Notes under the pieces: model-generated
Database searches by the model: none
What the model was told of the DNA's origin: nothing
Seen by the model: only the letters and a program-made list of their open reading frames with translations
Program-made: the position numbers and the translations under genes
Part shown: in pieces, positions 26,129 to 33,296 of the stretch
Layout of the letters: every line of letters starts with the position of its first letter
How positions within the stretch are numbered: the stretch's first letter is position 1
Origin: DASXVX01 sp036504075
GTDB lineage: Bacteria; Bacillota; Sulfobacillia; Symbiobacteriales; Symbiobacteriaceae
Length of the DNA: 64,000 nucleotides
Assembly: GCA_036504075.1 (NCBI GenBank)
Contig: DASXVX010000032.1
Location: forward strand, 62,001 to 126,000
Direction: 5' to 3'

Positions 26129-26328
26129 GAAGCAACTCGGGCACCCGGCCAGTTTGGGCTAATGCGCCTTACCTGGTGTTCCGGTTGGACGAGGCATCCC
26201 GGTTTGGGCGTGGGGAGCGAGTAGACAGGCCCATCGCCGAGCCGGCCCGACCCGGACCGCCTAACGTGAAGTCCCGTGGAGCCGGTGAGTCCAAGCAAGC
26301 CCGATCGGGCGGGGGTCCGAGGGGCATC

Positions 26329-26447
26329 GGGGCGAAAGTTAAAGATTCGCAGGCCGGGCCGTAGCGCCACTGCGATGACGACATTCTTTGCCTGCAAATG
26401 AGCAAGGGCGCCGGCCCGGCCGAGAATCATTTCCAAGTAAGCGCCCC
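26329..26447 (-). repeat. Structured intergenic repeat, copy B
   Basis: 119 bases, the same length as copy C and roughly 80% identical to it by eye. Read on the minus strand it has GGGGCG ... CGCCCC ends, GATTC/GAATC, and a 10-base inner stem GGCCGGGCCG / CGGCCCGGCC that differs from copies A and C on both arms but still pairs perfectly. Confidence 0.85.
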
Positions 26448-26497
26448 GCAGCCCCGAAGCGGCTCCCGCCCGAGCGGGCGTAAGGAGGGCTAAACCA

Positions 26498-27190
26498 ATG
26501 GCGGCGACCCTGCTACTCGTAGAAGACGACCACGACCTGGCCGGAGCTATAAGGTTAGGCCTGGAAGACGAGGGATGGAACTTGGAGCACGCCCCTGACG
26601 GTCTCACCGGGCTTCGGCGGGCCGAATCCGGCGAGCACGACCTGGTGATTCTGGACGTTCGGCTGCCAGGCCTGAACGGGTTCGACCTGTGCCGCCAACT
26701 CCGGCGGTCCGCCAACGTGCCCGTGCTCTTCCTCACCGCCCGCGGGACTGAAATGGACAAGGTCGTCGGGTTGGAACTGGGCGGCGACGACTACCTGGCC
26801 AAACCCTTCGGCATGCGGGAACTGCGGGCCCGGGTGCGGGCGCTGCTGCGCCGGGCCGGGACCCAGCCCGACGACGAGAAGCGCATCCGGGTCCACGACC
26901 TGCTGATTTTGCCGGAGCGGCAGTCCGTATACCGGGGCGAGGAGCGCATTCATCTGACCGGAAGCGAATACCAGGTGCTGCTCACGCTTGTCCGCCGGCC
27001 CGGGATGATCTTCACCCGGGAGATGCTCATGGACTCCCTCTGGCAGACCGACCGGAACACCGGGAGTCCGCTCACCGTGAACGTGCATGTCCGCAACCTG
27101 CGGGCCAAACTGGGCGACGACACCGAAGAGCCTCGCTACATCGTCAGCGTCAGGGGCGTCGGCTACAAACTGCGGGAGGAAGACCGATGA
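26498..27190 (+). CDS. OmpR/PhoB-family response regulator
   Basis: A 230-residue regulator. The receiver domain (1-120) has the acidic pocket E9-D11, phospho-acceptor D53 in VILDVRLPG, and K102 in YLAKPFG. The C-terminal winged helix (about 130-228) ends in the typical 'YIVSVRGVGYKLREE'. ATG 26498 follows AAGGAGGG. Its TGA overlaps the start of the sensor kinase gene, so the pair is co-translated. Targets unknown; the two upstream envelope-protein genes and the kinase hint at an envelope stimulus (inference only). Confidence 0.94.
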   Translation: MAATLLLVEDDHDLAGAIRLGLEDEGWNLEHAPDGLTGLRRAESGEHDLVILDVRLPGLNGFDLCRQLRRSANVPVLFLTARGTEMDKVVGLELGGDDYLAKPFGMRELRARVRALLRRAGTQPDDEKRIRVHDLLILPERQSVYRGEERIHLTGSEYQVLLTLVRRPGMIFTREMLMDSLWQTDRNTGSPLTVNVHVRNLRAKLGDDTEEPRYIVSVRGVGYKLREEDR

Positions 27191-28716
27191 AAATCTGGCG
27201 GAGTTTGCGCCTCCGGCTGGTTGCCAGCTACTTTGGCCTGGCGCTGCTGCTGCTCACGTTTACCGGCTACGTTTTCTCCAACGCGCTTTCGGCCTACGCG
27301 GTGACCGTGCACAAAGCCCAAATGCCCGTGTACGTGCGGCAGGCTTCGGCCGTGATCGGCGAAGCGCGGGGCCTTAATCTTTCTGCCGACGACACCCTGA
27401 AGCACCTACAAGCGGAGTTCCCAGACGTCAACATCGAGATGGAGACCATGCCGCCGGATAAGCTGCGGGCCATTATCTCTGCAGACGGCAACATTTCCCC
27501 CGCTGTCCTGGGCAAGCTTGGTCTGCCAGACAAGCCCGTCATCCGGGTCGGCATCCAGGGTCCGTTCGGCACGCCGGTTCCGCGGGACGGTCAGGCGCCG
27601 GGGTCCGAGAGTCGCACCGCACCGCCGGAAGGCGGACTCCGGCAGACCCGGCCGTCGGACGTGCTGCGACTCGCGCCCGAGAACTCCCGGTTCTTCTGGC
27701 TTTATTCCGGGGAGCCGGTGCAAAACACGTTCAGCTTGCCTTGGATCAACGATTACCCCCAGGTCCAGTATCGATTCACCGTGCGCACCACGGCCGGCAC
27801 GATTCTGAGCAGCCTCTACCGCCAGGTGCTGGTGGTGCTGGCGCTGGCGCTGGGATTGGCCGGCCTGGTCGGCTGGCTGCTCAGCCGCTGGCTGTCCGGG
27901 CCGTTCTCCCGGCTGGCCAACGCCACCGAAGCGGTGGCGGCGGGCGACTTCCTGCAAACGGTCGGACCTACCGGTGTCGCGGAACTGGACCGTTTGACAG
28001 ACCAGTTTAACCGGATGGTGCTTCGCCTGCGGGAATCCTTCCGCTCGCTGGCCGGTGAACGGGACGCTGCCAAGCGGTTCGCCGCCGATGCGGCCCACGA
28101 ACTCAAAACGCCGGTAACGACCCTGCGGGCCTACCACGAAGTGGTGGAGGAGCACCCGGAGCGGCTCCGGCAGGTCACCCCGGCGATTGGCCGGCAAATC
28201 GAGCGGATGGAAAAGATCATTACCGGGCTCGTGCAGATGGCGAACCTGAGCGAAGGCACCGGCATCGCCATTGCGCCGGGCGACGTGTGTGAAGCGATTC
28301 GGGACCTGGTGCCCGTTTATGAGGCTCTGGTGGAGGAGCACGGGCACCGGCTCACGCTGGGTGGGCTGGAGGGTTCCCTGCCGGTGCTCATGGATCGGCG
28401 GCTGCTGGAACTGGCAGTCAATAACTTGATGGACAACGCCTGCAAGTACAGTCAGGTCTCCCTGGGGCTGGAAGCCGCCGGCGACGATGCCGTCATTACC
28501 GTAGCGGACTCCGGCAAGGGCATCCCGCCGGGGGAACTGCCCTACATCTTCGAGCGGTTCCACCGGGGCGTGGACACGCAGTCGATCCCCGGCACGGGGC
28601 TGGGGCTCGCCATTGTCCAGGAAGCCGTCCGGCGGCTGGGCGGTACCGTAACGGCCGAGAGCGAGGTGGGCGTTGGGAGCCGATTCGTCATCCGCCTGCC
28701 GCTGGTGAGGGAATAA
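27187..28716 (+). CDS. Membrane sensor histidine kinase
   Basis: A 509-residue partner of the preceding regulator. TM1 is at about 12-33, followed by an extracytoplasmic sensor region of 180 residues (34-212), TM2 at about 213-232, and HAMP at about 233-285. HisKA has H304 in AADAAHELKTPVTT. The HATPase domain shows the N box NNLMDNACKY, G1 box DSGKGIPPG, F box FERFHRG and G2 box GTGLGLAI. The sensor region matches no family I know. ATG overlaps the upstream stop (ATGA). Confidence 0.94.
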   Translation: MKIWRSLRLRLVASYFGLALLLLTFTGYVFSNALSAYAVTVHKAQMPVYVRQASAVIGEARGLNLSADDTLKHLQAEFPDVNIEMETMPPDKLRAIISADGNISPAVLGKLGLPDKPVIRVGIQGPFGTPVPRDGQAPGSESRTAPPEGGLRQTRPSDVLRLAPENSRFFWLYSGEPVQNTFSLPWINDYPQVQYRFTVRTTAGTILSSLYRQVLVVLALALGLAGLVGWLLSRWLSGPFSRLANATEAVAAGDFLQTVGPTGVAELDRLTDQFNRMVLRLRESFRSLAGERDAAKRFAADAAHELKTPVTTLRAYHEVVEEHPERLRQVTPAIGRQIERMEKIITGLVQMANLSEGTGIAIAPGDVCEAIRDLVPVYEALVEEHGHRLTLGGLEGSLPVLMDRRLLELAVNNLMDNACKYSQVSLGLEAAGDDAVITVADSGKGIPPGELPYIFERFHRGVDTQSIPGTGLGLAIVQEAVRRLGGTVTAESEVGVGSRFVIRLPLVRE

Positions 28717-28724
28717 CGACAAGA

Positions 28725-28753
28725 AGGCCTTCCGCGCTTGCAGCGGAAGGCCT
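28725..28753. terminator. Bidirectional terminator between converging genes
   Basis: Arms aggccttccgc / gcggaaggcct with a 7-base loop in the 51-base gap between the kinase (plus) and the DUF7916-like gene (minus). Confidence 0.85.
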
Positions 28754-28767
28754 CGTTCGTCAGCTTG

Positions 28768-29742
28768 CTAACGGCGGAAGCCCAGGGCGATGCGCCGGTA
28801 CGTGTGCGCCCGCCCGCGGATGGCGGTGCTGTACGCCATGATATTCTCCGGCATTGCCATGCCGCAGTAACCGGCATCGCCGATATGGCAGATGTCGGCC
28901 CCGGCCTGCTTGGTCAGTTCCGCAATGCGGGTGACCGTCTCCACCGCACTGCCCTCCTGCGATGTGCCAATGGCCAGCAGCGCCAGCATCCCGGCCGCAT
29001 GGGCGGCCTCGACCCAGCCGGCGGCCACCGCCACCGTCACGCCCTGGACGGTGCCGGGCGCAGGCAGCAGCACCACGTCGGCGCCGGCCTTCGCCAGGTC
29101 GGAAATGTCGGCGGCGGCGAAAAGCCCCCGGCCGCCTTCGCCGCCCGGGCCGGCGTAATGCATTTCGCCGGCGACGATGACCACCCGGTCGCCCACCGCT
29201 TTATGAGCGGCTTTCGTAGCCGCCACGATGACCGGCCACGTGACGCCCGTGCCCGGATTGCCGGAGATGACAATCAGATCGGCGCCCTGGTCGAGCGCCA
29301 GACGGCAGTTATCGGGCGTGGCCCGGCGGCCGGGCGGCACGGCGATGCTTCCTTCGGGTCCGGGTTCCAGCATAATGCCCACCGGCCGGCCGATGAGCCG
29401 CTTCACGTCGCCCACGGTGACGCCCAGACCCAGCGTTTCCGGACTGACCAGCCCGGCCACCGGCCCCGGCAGCGTGCCGGAGAGTCCGGCCGCCGCCTCC
29501 GGGCGGGACGGGAGGCCCATCACCAGCGGTTGTTGCACGTCGTATACATTCAACACGATCACATCGGCGCCCATTGCTGCCGCCAGTTCGGCGTTGCTGA
29601 CTGAACCCAGCAGTGGCGGCACCGTGGCCATCGCCTCGGCCAACAGGGTCCGCCCCACGCTACTGACAATCGCCTTCAGGAGTCCCTGCCGGTCCAGGTT
29701 CGCGACGTCGGCAGGCGTCAGTTCAAAAATCCGTTTCGCCAT
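28768..29742 (-). CDS. DUF7916-like, probably TIM-barrel protein
   Basis: A 324-residue soluble protein. The opening (KRIFELTPADVANL ... GRTLLAEAMATVPP) and 'SNAELAAAMGADVIVLNVYD', 'RPVGIMLEPG' and 'DLIVISGNPGTGVTW' match a conserved bacterial family sometimes mislabelled as haloacid dehalogenase-like and now held as DUF7916. The strand-helix periodicity and Asp/Glu-ended strands suggest a TIM barrel. No biochemical role is established to my knowledge. ATG 29742 follows AGGAGGG. It is a single gene converging with the kinase gene. Confidence 0.75.
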   Translation of the reverse strand: MAKRIFELTPADVANLDRQGLLKAIVSSVGRTLLAEAMATVPPLLGSVSNAELAAAMGADVIVLNVYDVQQPLVMGLPSRPEAAAGLSGTLPGPVAGLVSPETLGLGVTVGDVKRLIGRPVGIMLEPGPEGSIAVPPGRRATPDNCRLALDQGADLIVISGNPGTGVTWPVIVAATKAAHKAVGDRVVIVAGEMHYAGPGGEGGRGLFAAADISDLAKAGADVVLLPAPGTVQGVTVAVAAGWVEAAHAAGMLALLAIGTSQEGSAVETVTRIAELTKQAGADICHIGDAGYCGMAMPENIMAYSTAIRGRAHTYRRIALGFRR

Positions 29743-29830
29743 GCGCCAACCCTCCTACACAATACCGTGCAACTCTAAATTTTCGGTGGCACCCAGGTGG
29801 TTCCTGCCATTGTCTACTGCCTCTACCCAA

Positions 29831-29859
29831 TTGACCAGACTGTTCAGGCCGATTATACT
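29831..29859 (+). promoter_or_regulatory. Sigma-A-type promoter of the EF-hand-like protein gene
   Basis: TTGACC (29831-29836), 17-base spacer, TATACT (29854-29859). It is one of the best -35/-10 pairs in the window, and transcription would start about 65 bases before ATG 29932. Confidence 0.75.
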
Positions 29860-29931
29860 AATTGTATTAATCGTTAAGGGCCTCGCCAAGGAATGGCAGG
29901 GGCCGGTCTACCACCAGGGAGGGTGATGAAC

Positions 29932-31017
29932 ATGCGGGTCGATCAGTCCGGCATTGTCCTGACCAGCAACCACAGTCAGTTTGCGTCCCGGAGTCAGACC
30001 GAAAAGTTGGAAGCCTGGGTCGGCGACCGCCCGCCGGCCCCCCGTGCCAATCGCGCCCTTGCGCCTGTGCCGGCGCCGGTGCTCCGGCGCGACACGGCGG
30101 AGATATCGCCGGAGGCGCGCCAGGCGATGGCCGCCCTGCAAATCGCGAAGGCCACTGGGACCGATTCCGAGACCGACCCCCTGGCGGGCCTTTCGCCGCA
30201 GGATCGCAACCGGGTGATTCTGCTGGAACGGGTGCTGGGGATCAAAATCAAGATCATGCGCCCGCAGGACTTCAAGAGCGACGGCAAGGCCGCCCCCGCC
30301 GCGGCCGCCAACACATCGGGTTCTGCGGAAGCGCCGCAGAAAGCCGGCTGGGGGTTCGTCTACGAAGCTCATCAGCGCTACGAGGAGAGCGAACAGCTTT
30401 CGTTCACGGCGCAGGGCGTCATCAACACCACCGACGGTAAGCAGATCAACGTTTCCGTGGCGTTCAACATGAGCCGGCAGTTTCAGTCGGAGAGCAACCT
30501 CACCATCCGGGGCGGCGATGCGCTGATCAAGGACCCGCTGGTGATCAACTATGCCGGACCGGCAGCCGGCCTGTCCCAGCAGACCATGACATTCGACCTG
30601 GACAGCGACGGCAAGCCCGATCTCATGCCGCTCCTGAACCCGGGCAGCGGGTACCTCGCCCTTGACCAGAATGGTGACGGCACGGTTAACAACGGCAGCG
30701 AGCTGTTCGGCCCGGCCAGCGGCAACGGCTTTGCCGACCTGGCGCAGCACGATGCGGACCACAATAACTGGATCGACGAGAACGACCCCATTTATCAGAA
30801 GCTGCGGATTTGGACGAAGGACGCGGCCGGGAACGACCAGCTTTTCGCCCTGGGGCAACTGGGGATCGGGGCCATTTACCTGGGCGGAATCGATGCGCCG
30901 TTCACCCTGAAGGATGGCGGCAACCAGACCACCGGGCAGGTGCAGCAGATGTCGGTCTTTGCCCGAGAAAACGGCACAGTGGGGACCGTGCAGCAACTGG
31001 ATGTCGTGCTCAAGTGA
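29932..31017 (+). CDS. Calcium-binding (EF-hand/VCBS-like) protein of unknown role
   Basis: A 361-residue protein. ATG 29932 is chosen because GGGAGGG lies 8 bases upstream; ATG 29926 is 2 bases from it. The N-terminal third is Ala/Pro-rich and unstructured. From about residue 150 it is beta-rich. At 205-290 three acidic loops resemble calcium sites: FDLDSDGKPDLMP, LDQNGDGTVNNGSELFG and HDADHNNWIDENDP, as in EF-hand and haemolysin-type proteins. No signal peptide or membrane segment is visible. It may be released by a non-classical route or act inside the cell. It has a strong promoter and its own terminator. Confidence 0.7.
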   Translation: MRVDQSGIVLTSNHSQFASRSQTEKLEAWVGDRPPAPRANRALAPVPAPVLRRDTAEISPEARQAMAALQIAKATGTDSETDPLAGLSPQDRNRVILLERVLGIKIKIMRPQDFKSDGKAAPAAAANTSGSAEAPQKAGWGFVYEAHQRYEESEQLSFTAQGVINTTDGKQINVSVAFNMSRQFQSESNLTIRGGDALIKDPLVINYAGPAAGLSQQTMTFDLDSDGKPDLMPLLNPGSGYLALDQNGDGTVNNGSELFGPASGNGFADLAQHDADHNNWIDENDPIYQKLRIWTKDAAGNDQLFALGQLGIGAIYLGGIDAPFTLKDGGNQTTGQVQQMSVFARENGTVGTVQQLDVVLK

Positions 31018-31023
31018 AATTGA

Positions 31024-31045
31024 CCCCGGAGGGAAACCTCCGGGG
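31024..31045 (+). terminator. Rho-independent terminator
   Basis: Arms ccccggagg / cctccgggg with a gaaa loop, followed by tagttcatttt. Confidence 0.9.
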
Positions 31046-31161
31046 TAGTTCATTTTATCCATCGGAATACAACGAATTGCTAAGGAATAGGAAGCGGACG
31101 GGCAGGCTCGAATATCATTGGGGTTGTTGCTTTTAAGCCGCTCCAAATAGGAGATGGGATT

Positions 31162-32532
31162 GTGCTGGGACCGACCTTTGAGGAGATGCTGCACCCGTCC
31201 ACCATCGCCCCCGCCGTGCGGGCGAAGGCCGTGGAGATGCGGGCGAAGGACCCGCTGGACCCGATCAACCTCTACAATATTTCCTGGCGTGACCTGGCCA
31301 CCGGGGCGATCAAGTACGAGGTGCTGCCCCACGAGCTAACCGGGGTCGACGCCAATATCGTCGTGCTGTACGGCAAGGACTTCCCCACCGGGGCGCACAA
31401 GGTGGGCGCCGCCTATTCGGTGCTCGCGGAGATGACGTTGTTCGGCCAGGTGGACCCGAAAGTCCACACGGTGGTGTGGCCGTCTACGGGGAACTACGGG
31501 ATTGGCGGGGCCTGGGTCGGCGGACGCATGGGCACCCGGTCCATCGTGGTGCTGCCGGAGCTGATGTCCAAAGAGCGGTTTGATAAAATCGAGGCCTACG
31601 GGGCCACCGTCATCAAGACGCCGGGCTGCGAGTCCAACGTCAAGGAGATTTACGACAAGACGTGGGAACTGCGCAAGGACCCGAACATCCGCATTCTCAA
31701 CCAGTTCGAAGTCATGGGCAACTACCGGTTCCACTACCACGTGACCGGCAACACCATTGTGGAGCTGGCGGCGGAACTTGCGGCCAAGGGCGTCGGCAAG
31801 GGCCGGATCGCCGCCTACTGCTCGGCCATGGGCTCGGCCGGGACCATTGCCGCGGGCGACCGGGTGAAGCAGGCCTTCCCGGATGCCAAAACCGTGGGGT
31901 TGGAGCCGACGCAGTGCCCGACGCTCTACAACAACGGCTACGGGTCTCACGACATTCAGGGCATCGGCGACAAGCATGTCACCTGGATTCACAACGTGCT
32001 GAACATGGATGCGGTCATGTGTCTGGACGACATTGAATGCAAGAAGGGCCTCCAGTTGCTGACCGAGCCGGCGGGCAAGGAGCGGCTGGCCCGGGCGGGC
32101 GTGACGGCGGTGCAGGCGGAGAAGCTGTCGGCCATCTTTGGCATTTCCGGCGTCGGTAACGTGCTGGGGGCGATCAAAACGGCCAAGCACTACAAGTTCG
32201 GGCCGGACGACGTCATCGTCACCATATGCACGGACGCCATCGACCGGTACCATTCGGTGATGGCCGAACTGACCGAGACCTACGGAAAGATGGACGAAGC
32301 GGAGGCCGCAGCCCGGCTCGCCGCCATTTTCCACGGGCAGAAGACCGACTGGATCAAGGACGGCACGCCGGACGTGCGGCGGCAGTGGCATAACCTCAAG
32401 TACTACACCTGGGTGGAGCAGCAGGGCAAGACCGTGGCCGAACTGGACGCCCAGCTTTCGCCGAACTGGTGGGTGGAGCACCAGCAACTGGTGCCGGAAA
32501 TCGACGGCCGCATTAGCGCGGCTCGGGGCTAA
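31162..32532 (+). CDS. PLP-dependent cysteine synthase-family lyase
   Basis: A 456-residue fold-type II PLP enzyme. The Schiff-base lysine is K80 in PTGAHKVGAAYS. The substrate-binding loop reads WPSTGNYGIGGA near 110, and a glycine-rich phosphate loop follows at 'YCSAMGSAGTIAAG'. Compared with O-acetylserine sulfhydrylase (about 310 residues) it is longer, with about 55 extra residues before the first strand and an extended C-terminus. It belongs to a larger uncharacterised branch. GTG 31162 follows AGGAGATGGG. The substrate is unknown. Single gene with its own terminator. Confidence 0.85.
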   Translation: MLGPTFEEMLHPSTIAPAVRAKAVEMRAKDPLDPINLYNISWRDLATGAIKYEVLPHELTGVDANIVVLYGKDFPTGAHKVGAAYSVLAEMTLFGQVDPKVHTVVWPSTGNYGIGGAWVGGRMGTRSIVVLPELMSKERFDKIEAYGATVIKTPGCESNVKEIYDKTWELRKDPNIRILNQFEVMGNYRFHYHVTGNTIVELAAELAAKGVGKGRIAAYCSAMGSAGTIAAGDRVKQAFPDAKTVGLEPTQCPTLYNNGYGSHDIQGIGDKHVTWIHNVLNMDAVMCLDDIECKKGLQLLTEPAGKERLARAGVTAVQAEKLSAIFGISGVGNVLGAIKTAKHYKFGPDDVIVTICTDAIDRYHSVMAELTETYGKMDEAEAAARLAAIFHGQKTDWIKDGTPDVRRQWHNLKYYTWVEQQGKTVAELDAQLSPNWWVEHQQLVPEIDGRISAARG

Positions 32533-32556
32533 CCCGGCCGGCCGCATCGTTGAGAC

Positions 32557-32584
32557 GAGCCCCCCTGCGCGCAGGGGGGCTCTT
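32557..32584 (+). terminator. Rho-independent terminator after the PLP lyase
   Basis: Arms gagcccccctgc / gcaggggggctc with a 2-base centre, then tt. It is very GC-rich with a short T run. Confidence 0.8.
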
Positions 32585-32661
32585 ACGTTCGCTGCAGCGC
32601 TATTTCCCGGGGCGCCTCGATTTCGACGGACAGTTCCACGTGCACCGGCGCCACCTCCCCG

Positions 32662-32829
32662 CTAACTGTTGGCCCGGAGCTGGTTAACTGTCCAGACCGA
32701 GGCGGCAACCAGGCCCGCCAGGGTCAGGAACTGAAGGCCCAGGCCGAGTGGACCCCGGATCACCAGGCCGAGCAGTTCGAGCGGCACCAGCGGAATCATG
32801 AACCCCATCAGTTTCATGGTCGGATGCAT
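32662..32829 (-). CDS. Small membrane protein
   Basis: A 55-residue protein. ATG 32829 lies 7 bases after AAAGGAG; the open frame continues upstream without a better start. Two hydrophobic segments (MGFMIPLVPLELLGLVI and LQFLTLAGLVAASVWTV) suggest a two-span hairpin in the membrane. No family recognised. Nothing else is coded on this strand up to 33296. Confidence 0.6.
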   Translation of the reverse strand: MHPTMKLMGFMIPLVPLELLGLVIRGPLGLGLQFLTLAGLVAASVWTVNQLRANS

Positions 32830-33181
32830 GCAGGTGCTCCTTTCCCGACTCCGGCGGGCTGGTGATATGCACACCCGACCGCGACAATTATTGCAGCGCT
32901 AAACATAAGAACACCTCCATCATCCTAATACGGAGATTGGCGGGCAAAATGTTCGAACAGCCCCCCTGCCGCGGTATGCGGGAGGGGGGCTGTCTGTTCA
33001 GCGGTCTGTTTGCCGGAAAAGTACTCGCCTCGGGTACTCTGCGGAGTGTGTGGCCCGGGGGTTTGCCGCGCTCCGGGCATGAGCCCTATGCGCCGTGCTC
33101 TAGTCCCTCTCGGGCGCGCCGCGGAGCAGTCTATTCCACCTATAGCACGTAGGTATCTTTCTTATCTGAAGTTAAGGTTTC
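32830..33181. other. Long non-coding leader region upstream of nosZ
   Basis: No supported gene. It contains one strong hairpin (32958-32992) and GC-rich sequence with short palindromes, becoming AT-richer from about 33130. It may hold regulatory RNA for the nos operon, but only the hairpin and the Crp/Fnr-type site that follows can be supported. Confidence 0.5.
32958..32992 (+). terminator. Strong hairpin upstream of nosZ (terminator-like, no T run)
   Basis: Arms CAGCCCCCCTGCCGC / GCGGGAGGGGGGCTG with one mismatch and loop ggtat; flanking gaa/ttc extend it. There is no obvious transcript for it to end on the plus strand, since the previous gene already has a terminator. It may block read-through into nos or belong to an untranslated leader. 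Confidence 0.5.
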
Positions 33182-33224
33182 AGTGATGTCTGTCACATGG
33201 AGCATTACGTTTCGATGTTACGCT
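33182..33224 (+). promoter_or_regulatory. Crp/Fnr-family activator site and -10 box of the nos operon
   Basis: AGTGA-N6-TCACA at 33182-33197 matches the Crp-type palindrome at 9 of 10 positions. A TACGCT box at 33219-33224 puts the start near 33231, so the site centre (33189.5) falls at about -41.5, the classical class II activator position. There is no good -35 hexamer, as expected for an activator-dependent promoter. Crp/Fnr-family regulators of anaerobic respiration are the likely binders (inference). Confidence 0.6.
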
Positions 33225-33296
33225 CTAGCCCAGCCAGGATTTCCACCTGGGGGCCGGGCCGCCTGTCCGGCGCAAACCAAGCAGGAGGTGTGTTGC

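Larger units (their letters stand above)
25894..26497. other. Non-coding stretch of about 600 bases carrying two inverted copies of a structured repeat
   Basis: No open frame here has a credible start or protein-like composition. It contains repeat copy A (25948-26128, plus), a 200-base spacer (26129-26328) and copy B (26329-26447, minus), then the leader and AAGGAGGG site of the response regulator gene. The spacer is rich in short GC palindromes. I compared it by eye with group II intron and riboswitch patterns without a match. Confidence 0.7.

Noticed and set aside
26129..26328. Possible group II intron, T-box or cobalamin riboswitch in the spacer
   Set aside because: No domain V-type hairpin, T-box sequence or complete B12 box could be found by eye. 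No reverse transcriptase is near.
25966..26760. Open frames on both strands across the repeat region
   Set aside because: They read through the paired stems of the structured repeat and into the response regulator. No protein-like composition or start site.
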